From the NCBI RefSeq assembly GCF_002078175.1, contig NZ_MWFK01000001.1:4960001-5024000 (forward strand): a DNA stretch of 64,000 nt, read 5' to 3'. How positions within the stretch are numbered: the stretch's first letter is position 1; each line of letters opens with the position of its first letter. This document shows positions 46,377 through 53,711 of the stretch, piece by piece. The stretch comes from Streptomyces sp. M41(2017) (GTDB lineage: Bacteria; Actinomycetota; Actinomycetes; Streptomycetales; Streptomycetaceae). The position numbers and the translations under genes were made by a program. The notes below the pieces were generated by a model, which saw only the letters and a list, made by a program, of their open reading frames with translations, had not been told where the DNA came from and did not search any database.

Positions 46377-46628
46377 TCAACGGCGCCTCGCCGGAACGGG
46401 TTCGGCGCCGTCCGGCACCGGCGGCAGGTCCGCCTGCTCCTCGGCGGGCGCGTCCGCAAGGACGCCTCCGCGGCCCCAGTGATCCTGCTCGACGTCCCGC
46501 ACGAGCACGGTCACGGCCTCTCTCGGGCATCCGGCGACCCGGGCCAGCGTCGTGGTCAGTTCGTCCACGAGATCGGCTCGTTTCTGTCGGTCGTTGCCCT
46601 TCCACCAGTCCACGGTCACCACAGGCAC
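46377..46628 (-). CDS. 4-oxalocrotonate tautomerase-like protein
   Basis: This 83-residue protein starts M-P-V-V-T-V, placing Pro at position 2 to become the catalytic N-terminal Pro1 after Met removal, as in 4-OT tautomerases. It also has a short helix (RQKRADLVDELTTTLARVAGCPREAVTVLVRDVEQDHWGRGG) matching the beta-alpha-beta fold. The last 20 residues are a polar extension beyond the usual 62-residue domain. The start is GTG at 46628 with GAGGAGAG. It is the last gene of the PsuG operon, 10 bp after the cupin, and may tautomerise the aglycone precursor. Confidence 0.82.
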   Translation of the reverse strand: MPVVTVDWWKGNDRQKRADLVDELTTTLARVAGCPREAVTVLVRDVEQDHWGRGGVLADAPAEEQADLPPVPDGAEPVPARRR

Positions 46629-46638
46629 GGTTCTCTCC

Positions 46639-47115
46639 TCACTTCTCGGGGGCCACGAGGCCCTCGGTCGCGGGGAACTGGTCGAATCTGCGCGCCAGTT
46701 CCTCCAACATCTCGGGGGTCGGTTCGGGCGAGGAGTCCAACAGCTCGCCCAGTTCGCGGAAGTACTTCTCCCGGCCGCCGTCCGGGGTGAACATCACCAG
46801 CAGGGTGGCGGGGTCGGCGCCGGGGTTGCCGAACGCGTGGGTGGTCCCGGGCGGCACCATCATGAACGTGCCCGGCCCCGCCACGCGCCGCTCCCCGCCC
46901 AGCGTGAGCAGCACGTCGCCGCTCGCCACGTAGAACATCTCCGTCAGCTCGTTGTGGAAGTGGAGCGGCGCTCCCGGGGCGCGGGGCGGCAGCCGGTGCT
47001 CGGTGAGGCCGAACCGGCCGGCCGTGTCGTCCCCGGTCACGAGGAAGGAGACCGGGGTGCCGCCGACGACCGTGGTGGGGCCCGCACCCGGATCGATCAC
47101 GCGGGGCAGCGTCAC
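46639..47115 (-). CDS. Single-domain cupin, pathway paralogue 2
   Basis: This 158-residue cupin has the metal motif PLHFHNELTEMFYVASGDVLLTLGG and second His in VPPGTTHAFGN. It shares the distinctive FTPDGGREKYFRELGELL tail with the cupin at 37582-38049. The GTG start at 47115 overlaps the MFS stop by 4 bp. The presence of one paralogue in each operon supports a common pathway. Confidence 0.82.
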   Translation of the reverse strand: MTLPRVIDPGAGPTTVVGGTPVSFLVTGDDTAGRFGLTEHRLPPRAPGAPLHFHNELTEMFYVASGDVLLTLGGERRVAGPGTFMMVPPGTTHAFGNPGADPATLLVMFTPDGGREKYFRELGELLDSSPEPTPEMLEELARRFDQFPATEGLVAPEK

Positions 47116-48566
47116 CGCTCACCCCCGGCATCCGCCCCGGTGGACGCCGCACGCGGTGTGAGCGCCCGCAGGGCCACCGCCGCGGCGACCAGGGCGAGTA
47201 CGGCGGTCAGCGCGTAGGCCCGGCCGAACGCCCCGCTCCCGGGCGCGTCGCCGAGCACCAGGACCAGCACGGCCAGCCCCATGGCGCCGCCCGTGTACTG
47301 CGTCGTCGTCAGCACCGCCGAGGCGGTTCCCTGGTCGCTGTCCGGCACATCCTTGGTCCCCGCGATGTACATGCCCGCGAAGGCCATGCCCTGTCCCAGC
47401 CCGCTGACCAGGAGACCCGGCAGGACGGCCGTCCAGTAGTCCGAGCCGCTCGTGCCGAGGCCGAGCAGGGCCAGCCCCGCCGCGCCGACCGCGAACCCGG
47501 TGGCGAGCGTGGGACGGATTCCCCAGGACCCGGCGAGCCGGCCGGTGACGAGGTTGCCCGCCACCACGCTGAGCGCCAGCGGCAGGAAGGCGATGCCGGC
47601 GCCGAGCGGCCCGTAGCCCCACACGTTCTGGAGGAACAGCGTGATCAGGAAGAACTCCGCGCCGACGCTCGCCATGTAGAGCGCCGACATCGTGCTCGCG
47701 CCCGCCAGCGAGCGGATCCGCAGCAGCGCCGGCGGGATGAGCGCAGTGGCGGCGGGGCGCCGGTCGTACGCCGTCCAGGCCGTGCCCAGCGCGACGGCGG
47801 CGGCGAGGCAGCCGAGGCAGGAGGCGGAGGTCCAGCCGTCGACCGCGGCCTGCGTGAGCGCCGCCACCAGGAACAGAACGGCGCCGGTGAACAGGGCCGC
47901 TCCGGGGATGTTGAGCCGCCGTACCGACGCGTGCGTGCGCTCACCGGCCGGCAGCACCCGCAGGGCGAGGGCGACGGTGACCAGGATGAGCGGCACGTTC
48001 ACGAAGAACACCCACCGCCAGGAGAGCGCCGCGGTCAGGACACCGCCGATCAGCACCCCGGCCGCGAGTCCCACCGCACCGATCGCGCCCCAGATCGCGA
48101 GCGCCCGGGAACGGACGGGACCGGCCGGGAACGCGGCCCCGATGAGGGCCAGCATGGCCGGGGTCAGGGCGGCGGCACCGATGCCCTGGGCGGCGCGGGA
48201 GGCGACCAGCAGCCACTGGTCCCCGGCCAGCCCGGCCGCCAGCGAGCCCGCGCCGAACAGGCCGAGCGCGCCGAGGAAGAGCCGGCGCGGGCCGGTCAGG
48301 TCCGCCGCCCGGCCGCCGACGACGAGGAAGCTGGCGAAGAAGACGGCGTAGGCGGAGACCACCCACTGGAGCCGTTCGGGCGGCAGACCGAGTCCCGAGC
48401 CGATGCTCGGCAGGGCCACGTAGATGATCGAGTAGTCGAGCGCCACCAGGAACTGGGCGATGGAGAGGGCGAGCAGCGCGGCCTTCATCCGCCCGCTGAA
48501 CCCGCCGGCCTCGGGGGCCGAGGTGGGCGAGGTGGCGGCGGAGGCGGGGGAGGTCTGGACGGTCAT
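47112..48566 (-). CDS. MFS exporter, DHA2 (14-TM drug:H+ antiporter) family
   Basis: This 484-residue protein has about 14 transmembrane helices, the DHA2 opening IAQFLVALDYSIIYVALPSIG (the D-x-x-I-x-x-V-A-L-P-x-I motif), and WVFFVNVPLILVTVALALRVLP. It is probably the exporter or self-resistance pump for the product of the operon. It overlaps both neighbours by 4 bp (HAD upstream, cupin downstream). Confidence 0.9.
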   Translation of the reverse strand: MTVQTSPASAATSPTSAPEAGGFSGRMKAALLALSIAQFLVALDYSIIYVALPSIGSGLGLPPERLQWVVSAYAVFFASFLVVGGRAADLTGPRRLFLGALGLFGAGSLAAGLAGDQWLLVASRAAQGIGAAALTPAMLALIGAAFPAGPVRSRALAIWGAIGAVGLAAGVLIGGVLTAALSWRWVFFVNVPLILVTVALALRVLPAGERTHASVRRLNIPGAALFTGAVLFLVAALTQAAVDGWTSASCLGCLAAAVALGTAWTAYDRRPAATALIPPALLRIRSLAGASTMSALYMASVGAEFFLITLFLQNVWGYGPLGAGIAFLPLALSVVAGNLVTGRLAGSWGIRPTLATGFAVGAAGLALLGLGTSGSDYWTAVLPGLLVSGLGQGMAFAGMYIAGTKDVPDSDQGTASAVLTTTQYTGGAMGLAVLVLVLGDAPGSGAFGRAYALTAVLALVAAAVALRALTPRAASTGADAGGER

Positions 48567-49279
48567 GTCAGGGCTCCGGTCGGTTCCGGGCGTGTCCCGG
48601 GGAGGTCGTGGGGGGTATCGGCGGTCCCGTGCAGCAGCACGCGGATCACGGAGGGGAAGTCGTCGACGACGTGGTCGGCCCCCGCGGCGGTGAGGGCCGC
48701 GGCGGAGTCGACTCCGTAGGAGACGCCCACGGTGCGCAGGGCGGCGGCCCGGGCCATCGTCATGTCGGTGACGGTGTCGCCGACGTACCAGGACCGCGGA
48801 GCCGTCGCGCCGAGGTCGGCGAGGGCCCGCAGCGCCATGTCGGGGTGGGGCTTGCCGCGTTCGACCATGTCGTGGCAGACGACGGTGTCGAACCGGTCGA
48901 TGATGCCGGTCGCCTCCAGCAGCGCGATCGCGCTGGAGGAGATCTTGGAGGTGGCGATCCCGAGCAGGTGGCCCGCCGACCGCAGCCGGTCCAGGCCCTC
49001 GGTAACGCCCGGCAGCAGGAGCGCCGGGCCCTGGCTCAGGACGTCCGTCGCGAAGCGGCCGCGGTAACGGGCGGCGGCCTCGGCGGTCGCCCCGTCGTCG
49101 ACGGACACGCCCAACAGCCCGGCGAGGGAGGCCTCCAGAGGCTTTCCGACCGTCGCCAGCACCTGGGCGCGGCTGGGGGACGCGCCGAGGCCGCGCACCA
49201 CGTCCCCGATCAACTCGGCTATCGCGGAGGGGGTGTCGGCGAGGGTGCCGTCGATGTCGAAGACCGTCGCGGAGGTCAT
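48563..49279 (-). CDS. HAD-superfamily phosphatase (AlnB-like role)
   Basis: This 238-residue HAD subfamily IA phosphatase carries nucleophile and acid Asp8/Asp10 in FDIDGTLAD, motif II Thr/Ser in ATSKIS, Lys in RGKPHPDMAL and motif IV YVGDTVTDMTMA. It is translationally coupled to the PsuG-like gene (ATGA overlap at 49276-49279). In alnumycin biosynthesis AlnB, a HAD phosphatase, removes the 5'-phosphate from the C-riboside made by PsuG-like AlnA (established knowledge); the same role is inferred here. Confidence 0.85.
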   Translation of the reverse strand: MTSATVFDIDGTLADTPSAIAELIGDVVRGLGASPSRAQVLATVGKPLEASLAGLLGVSVDDGATAEAAARYRGRFATDVLSQGPALLLPGVTEGLDRLRSAGHLLGIATSKISSSAIALLEATGIIDRFDTVVCHDMVERGKPHPDMALRALADLGATAPRSWYVGDTVTDMTMARAAALRTVGVSYGVDSAAALTAAGADHVVDDFPSVIRVLLHGTADTPHDLPGTRPEPTGALT

Positions 49280-50214
49280 GCCGCTGCCTCCCCGTGCGGT
49301 TCGGCGGTGGCGGCGTAGGCGACGGCGAGGTGTCCGGCGAGCCGGGCGGTGCTGATGAGTACCTCGCGGTTGGCGGCGGCGGAACGGCCCTCGGTGGCCC
49401 GCGAGACGGCCTTCATCAGGTACGGGGTGGCGCCCGGACCACTGACCCCGTCCTCCTCGGCGGCACGCAGCGCCTCCTGGATCACCCCCTCCATGAGGGC
49501 GCTGTCCAGGGCGTGTTCCTCGTCGATGGGCGCCGTGACGAGGGGGCCGCCCGGCAGGCCGGCCGCCCAGTGCATCCGCACCGCGCGCGCCACGTCGCCC
49601 GGGTCGTCGATCCGCTTCGGGACGCGCAGTCCGCTGGAGCGGCAGTAGAAGGCGGGGAAGTCGTCGAAGCGGTAGCCGATGACCGGCACGCCGAGGGTCT
49701 CCAGGTACTCCAGCGTCAGAGCGAGGTCGAGGATGCTCTTGGCGCCGGCGCAGACGACGGCCACCTTGCTGCGGGTGAACTGCACGAGGTCCGCGGAGAT
49801 GTCGAAGCTCTCACCGGCCCCCCGGTGGACGCCTCCGATGCCCGCGGTGGAGAAGAAGGGGATTCCGGCGAGGTCGGCGGCCACGAGGGAGGACGCCACC
49901 GTGGTGGCTCCCATGCCGCCGCCGGCCAGGACGACACCGACGTCCCTGCTGGACACCTTGGGCACCCCGGTGCCGACCGCGAAGCGCTCCATGTCGTCGG
50001 GGGACATGCCTACCGTGAACCGGCCGCCGTCCAGCCCGACGGTCGCCGGTACGGCACCCGACTCCCGTACGGCCTTCTCGATGGCGAGCGCGGTCTCCAC
50101 GTTGCCCGGGTAGGGCAGACCGTGCGCGATCACCGTTGATTCCAGGGCGACGACGGGCCGGTTCTCGGCCAGCGCGTCACCGACTTCCTCACTGATGCGC
50201 AGCAGTGGGTGCAT
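49276..50214 (-). CDS. Pseudouridine-5'-phosphate glycosidase family C-glycosynthase (PsuG/AlnA/SdmA-like)
   Basis: This 312-residue protein is clearly of the PsuG family: ALESTVIAHGLPYPGNVETA, GAVPATVGLDGGRFTVGM, the Lys in GVPKVSSRDV, AGIGGVHRGA, and catalytic Lys in VCAGAKSILD. PsuG reversibly joins ribose 5-phosphate to a base through C-C bond chemistry; relatives AlnA and SdmA run it in the synthetic direction. No pfkB pseudouridine kinase gene accompanies it; a phosphatase does, favouring synthesis. A small change is TAPID where catabolic PsuG usually has NPI. ATG at 50214 has AGGAGA; it heads the operon behind a heptad promoter. Confidence 0.88.
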   Translation of the reverse strand: MHPLLRISEEVGDALAENRPVVALESTVIAHGLPYPGNVETALAIEKAVRESGAVPATVGLDGGRFTVGMSPDDMERFAVGTGVPKVSSRDVGVVLAGGGMGATTVASSLVAADLAGIPFFSTAGIGGVHRGAGESFDISADLVQFTRSKVAVVCAGAKSILDLALTLEYLETLGVPVIGYRFDDFPAFYCRSSGLRVPKRIDDPGDVARAVRMHWAAGLPGGPLVTAPIDEEHALDSALMEGVIQEALRAAEEDGVSGPGATPYLMKAVSRATEGRSAAANREVLISTARLAGHLAVAYAATAEPHGEAAA

Positions 50215-50287
50215 GAGCGTGTCTCCTGAACGGTCGCTGGGGACGGAGGGAAGGAGCGCGCCAGGCGCGGACATCCAAGTCACCCGG

Positions 50288-50320
50288 ACTGTCCCGAACC
50301 CCGTTCCCGTTCCGTTCCCG
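50288..50320 (-). promoter_or_regulatory. SARP-type heptad promoter of the PsuG operon
   Basis: On the minus strand: CGGGAAC (50320-50314), N4, CGGGAAC (50309-50303), 9 bp, then GACAGT (50293-50288). Only a weak third heptad (CGGTCCC) lies farther upstream. The leader is about 65 nt. Confidence 0.68.
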
Positions 50321-50440
50321 GCGGGGGACCGGCACCCCGCGCCGCCACGCACCCGGGGCGGTCGCGGCGCCGGGGTGTCGAGCCCGCCGCCACAACCGCC
50401 CCTCACGATCCGCTGCGGGTGGCCCGCTCGGCGCTCCCGG

Positions 50441-50857
50441 CTAGTACCAACCGGTGCAGCGGATGGGCGTGTTGTAGCCCGAGTCGCCGCACGCGCGGGC
50501 CACCTGGCCGTTGCGGTCGGCGAAGGCCTCCGTCCACACGCTGCCGCCGCTCGTGATGGTGGCCTCGCCGAGGTGGCCCTGCCAGGTCCGGCCGCCGTCG
50601 TTGCTGCGGTCCACCCAGATGTGCATACCGGGGCTGCCGCCCACGATCCGGCCCCACACACAGGTGTTGTTGCCGGACCCGTTGCGACGCAGCTCGAAGC
50701 CCTGGCCCTGTGTGCCGAACGCCGTGTACTGCGTCAGCCCGTTGTTGTTGGTGCACCCGTCCGCGGCACCGGCGGTGGTGGCACCGGCCGCCGTGAAGAG
50801 CCCCGAGATCAGGGCCACCGCGGACACGGCACCGGCGATGCGCTTCTTCGTCTGCAT
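50441..50857 (-). CDS. Small secreted protein with four cysteines
   Basis: I do not recognise the family. This 138-residue protein has a Sec signal peptide (MQTKKRIAGAVSAVALISGLFTAAGATTAGAA, cleavage near 32-33). The mature domain has four Cys (GCTNNN, NTCVW, RACGD, RCTGW), probably two disulfides, and many Gly/Trp/Asn residues (WVDRSNDGGRTWQGHLGEA), reminiscent of small secreted inhibitor or lectin-like domains. The ATG at 50857 with AGGACAG is preferred to the upstream ATG at 50914. It is monocistronic, between the two biosynthetic clusters. Confidence 0.75.
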   Translation of the reverse strand: MQTKKRIAGAVSAVALISGLFTAAGATTAGAADGCTNNNGLTQYTAFGTQGQGFELRRNGSGNNTCVWGRIVGGSPGMHIWVDRSNDGGRTWQGHLGEATITSGGSVWTEAFADRNGQVARACGDSGYNTPIRCTGWY

Positions 50858-51681
50858 ATTGGCTGTCCTCTTCCGAACGAAGGAGTGAAGCGAGTCCGAC
50901 GGCGCCGCCGTCACCCGTCACTCCGGGTGCCTGACGGCTCGTCGACCCCCATCGTGGATCGCCGGCCCCGGCCAGGACCATCCTTTCCAGCAGCATGGAA
51001 ACCTGCAGCTCGAACGGGTGAAGGAGGTTTGGGACGGCAGGAACGGTCGGCGGGAGCCCGAGGGTGACGCGGCAGCCTGCCCGACGGCTTCGCTACGCTC
51101 CGCACACGAAGGCGGAGTTCATCCCGGCCGGGCCGCGCCCGTCCTCGCTCCCCTCCACTCCGCGTGACGCGCGTCACGCGCCCTGGGACGGGTGTGCTGT
51201 TCTCGACATCCCGTTCGAATGGGTCGAGTCGATGCCCGCCAGCGGTCTTTACCACTCATTGACCTGTTGTGGAATCGGGAAATCCGTGGACGCGGCGGTT
51301 TGGCCGACTCGCCGACGCGTCCCGAACGTGTTGACCCCTCCCGGGCGCGAGAATTACTGTTCAGGCCATGGTTGCCACGGGGGAAGTCGCTACCACTCAC
51401 GGTGTTGTCGAATGTGCCTCACGGGGCAAGGCGAGAGTCATTGATCCGGATGCCCGTCGAGGCTGTCCGCTGTGACGGACGCCGTTCCTTTCTCTTCTTC
51501 GCATCGAATGCCCCGCACCTGATCTCCGACTGAAGATCCCGGGGCCGGTGCGGCAGTTCGGTCGATACGTCGATGCCGCCGGTGCGGCGCCGATTTTCCC
51601 CTGCATTCCTTGGTGTGACGGGACCGCGCTGTCCCGTCGCTGTGGTGTGTCCGCCCTGAGTGGTCAGACGTGGGAGCGAAA
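50858..51681. other. Gene-poor region between the two biosynthetic clusters
   Basis: This 824-bp stretch has somewhat lower GC than the surroundings from about 51200 to 51680. No open frame in it has a recognisable translation. It contains a plausible housekeeping-type promoter at 51331-51360, which would give the SARP gene a leader of about 315 nt. Confidence 0.55.
51331..51360 (+). promoter_or_regulatory. Possible vegetative promoter upstream of the SARP gene
   Basis: TTGACC (51331-51336) and TACTGT (51355-51360) are separated by 18 bp, a good match to the HrdB consensus. It is the best candidate seen in the 824-bp gap. Confidence 0.4.
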
Positions 51682-52446
51682 ATGGAGATCCATCTGCTGG
51701 GCTCGTTGGAGATGGCCGACGAGCATATATCGGTCAAGATTCCGGGGGAAAAACTGCGCGCCATTGTCGCGACCCTCGCCCTGACGCCGAACCGTCCCGT
51801 CTCACGCAACGACCTCATCGACGAACTGTGGGGAGAGAACCCGCCGCGTGACGCCGACAATTCACTGCACGGCCACATGGCGCGATTACGGCGCATTATC
51901 GCGGCGCGAACCGGGATGGGCAGTCAGCGGGATCTGATCGGAACCTCGAACTTCGGCTATGTCCTCTCGATACCCGACCGCCGGGTCGACGCCCTGCATT
52001 TCTGCGACCTGGTCCGCCGGGCGGCGCTGCTGCAGGACTCCGACCCCGGGGGCGCGGTCCGACTGCTCACCGAGGGGCTCGCACTGTGGCGCGGCCCCGC
52101 CCTGCTCGACGCCGGCCACGGCATGCTGTGCCGGATGGCCTCCACCCGCTTCACCGAGACCCGGCTGACGGCCTACGAGCAGCTCTTCGAAGCCCAGTTC
52201 ACGCTGGGCATGCACCGCGACGTGGTCACCGAGCTGGAGCAGCTGCACGCCCAGTACCCGCTGCGCGAGCGCTTCTGCGAACAGCTGATCACCGCCCTGT
52301 ACAGCACGGGCCGGCAGGCCGAGGCGCTCGACGCCTACCACCGGACCCGTCAGCGGCTGTCCCAGGGGCTCGGCCTGGAACCGGGGCACGCCCTGCGTGC
52401 CAGGTTCCAGGAGATCCTCCGTCAGGAACCCCTCAGGACCCGGTAG
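51682..52446 (+). CDS. SARP-family pathway activator, TTA codon
   Basis: This 254-residue small SARP consists of an OmpR-like winged helix (residues about 1-90: MEIHLLGSLEMADE, NDLIDELWGENPPRDADNSLHGHMARLRRII) and a BTAD domain (about 95-245: ALLQDSDPGGAVRLLTEGLALWRGPALLD, HRDVVTELEQLHAQYPLRERFCEQLITALYSTGRQAEALDAYHRTR). Leu69 is encoded by TTA (51886-51888), implying bldA dependence like actII-ORF4. The start is ATG 51682, 6 bp after GGGAG; an ATG 12 bp earlier lacks a spaced site. The likely target is the TCTCAGC heptad promoter at 53646. Confidence 0.92.
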   Translation: MEIHLLGSLEMADEHISVKIPGEKLRAIVATLALTPNRPVSRNDLIDELWGENPPRDADNSLHGHMARLRRIIAARTGMGSQRDLIGTSNFGYVLSIPDRRVDALHFCDLVRRAALLQDSDPGGAVRLLTEGLALWRGPALLDAGHGMLCRMASTRFTETRLTAYEQLFEAQFTLGMHRDVVTELEQLHAQYPLRERFCEQLITALYSTGRQAEALDAYHRTRQRLSQGLGLEPGHALRARFQEILRQEPLRTR

Positions 52447-52486
52447 GCCTCGGCGGGGCGGCCGCCGCCCGCGACGCAGGAGACGT

Positions 52487-52514
52487 GCCCATGGCCCGGC
52501 GTCGGGCCGTGGGC
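52487..52514. terminator. Hairpin between SARP and DUF2156 genes
   Basis: A 12-bp stem with one G-T pair (52487-52498 with 52503-52514) and a GCGT loop lies between convergent genes. Confidence 0.65.
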
Positions 52515-52550
52515 GTCGGTTCTCCTGGACCCCCGGCCCGACGGGCGGGC

Positions 52551-53549
52551 TCAGATCGACTTGGTCACCCGCAGGATCTGCCAGATCGCCCCGAACCGCG
52601 CCCGCCCGTGGAAGGCCAGGTACTCGGGAAGCACCAGCTGCGGTGCCCACTTCTCCTTGTACGCGAGCTGGCTGGCCGACGGGTAGACCTTCTCGCCGTG
52701 GTCGGCGAGGAACCGCATGAACTTCCCCGTCACCGGGCTGGCGGCGGACACCTCGACACCCGGGTCGAGGCGGGTGAACGGAGTGAAGCCGAAGTGCAGC
52801 CACTCGGCGCCCTCGGTGCGGAAGGTGTCGATGGCGTGGGCGTTCACCGCCTCCATCACTCCCGGGGACACGTCGTTGTCGCGGCGGCTGAGGTCGTGCA
52901 GCCAGCCGGCCCGGGAGCCGTACGCGGGGGAGTAGGAGATGTACGCGACGACGGCACCCTCGACGCGGCCGACGAACAGACGGCGCTCGCGCTGCGCGGG
53001 CCCGCCGCACTGGCCCACGAGGAACTCGATCTCCTTGACGTGCCTGCCCTTGCCGCGCAGCCACCGCTGGTCGAGAGCGTCGATCTCACCGGCCACCTCG
53101 TCGTACGCGACCTCGTCGATCCGCAGACCGCTGCGCTTCGCGCGGGAGATCTTGTTGCGCAACTTCATGAACCTGGAACCCTTGAGCGTGAACGCGGGCA
53201 GGTGCAAAGAGAATGAGGAACCCACCTGGTTCACGGTGAATCCGCAGCGGGCGTAGAGATCGGCGTCCGAGCGCTGGAGCTGGATCGCACAGACTTTGCG
53301 GCGCTTGGCACGCGCAAATTCCAGGAAGGCCTTCAGGAGCTTCTCCTGTTCGCCTTCGGGACCGAACACCCCGCCGAACTGGACCAGATAGCCGCCCGCC
53401 GTGCGGTAGGCGACGAAGCCCTCCGTGCCGGGGGCGAGGAAATACTCGGTCCCGCTGTTGAGCGCCAGGAAAGCGCTCGGGTTCTCGGCGTACTTCCGCA
53501 GCGGTTGCGCGACGGAGTCGAAGGCTACCGATTCCTCAGTCGTTGACAT
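52551..53549 (-). CDS. DUF2156 aminoacyl-tRNA-dependent transferase-like protein (VlmA-like)
   Basis: This 332-residue protein has the duplicated GNAT-like fold of the MprF/LysX C-terminal domain (DUF2156): ALNSGTEYFLAPGTEGFVAYRTAGGYLVQFGGVFGP, AIQLQRSDADLYARCGF, KLRNKISRAKRSGLRIDEV, LFVGRVEGAVVAYISYSPAYGSRAGWLHDLSRRDNDVSPGVMEAVNAHAI. VlmA of valanimycin, which moves serine from seryl-tRNA onto an alkyl hydroxylamine, belongs to this type as I recall it. With VlmB-, VlmH-, VlmO- and VlmR-like genes next door, an aminoacyl-tRNA:hydroxylamine transferase is inferred. It has no N-terminal flippase domain, so it is not a full MprF. The ATG at 53549 is divergent from the main operon. Confidence 0.82.
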   Translation of the reverse strand: MSTTEESVAFDSVAQPLRKYAENPSAFLALNSGTEYFLAPGTEGFVAYRTAGGYLVQFGGVFGPEGEQEKLLKAFLEFARAKRRKVCAIQLQRSDADLYARCGFTVNQVGSSFSLHLPAFTLKGSRFMKLRNKISRAKRSGLRIDEVAYDEVAGEIDALDQRWLRGKGRHVKEIEFLVGQCGGPAQRERRLFVGRVEGAVVAYISYSPAYGSRAGWLHDLSRRDNDVSPGVMEAVNAHAIDTFRTEGAEWLHFGFTPFTRLDPGVEVSAASPVTGKFMRFLADHGEKVYPSASQLAYKEKWAPQLVLPEYLAFHGRARFGAIWQILRVTKSI

Positions 53550-53645
53550 CTCGTTCCCCTGTCGCCCGGCCGTACGCCGACTCACCTTCACATTCCTTGC
53601 CCGCAGATACTCGGACCGCCGCCTTCGATGCTCCTGAAACGGTCG

Positions 53646-53689
53646 TCTCAGCTCCGTCTCAGAGCCTTCTCAGCCCCCGCTGCGAGATT
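53646..53689 (+). promoter_or_regulatory. SARP heptad promoter of the azoxy-type operon
   Basis: TCTCAGC (53646-53652), TCTCAGA (53657-53663) and TCTCAGC (53668-53674) repeat in exact 11-bp phase, followed by 9 bp and GAGATT (53684-53689) as -10. Transcription would begin about 15 bp before the aldehyde dehydrogenase ATG at 53712. Confidence 0.82.
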
Positions 53690-53711
53690 ACTGAACGCAG
53701 CCGGAAGAGGA

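Noticed and set aside
45753..46790. 345-codon plus-strand frame in the gap after the AfsR-like gene
   Set aside because: No ribosome site or conserved stretch, and it runs into the tautomerase/cupin genes antisense.
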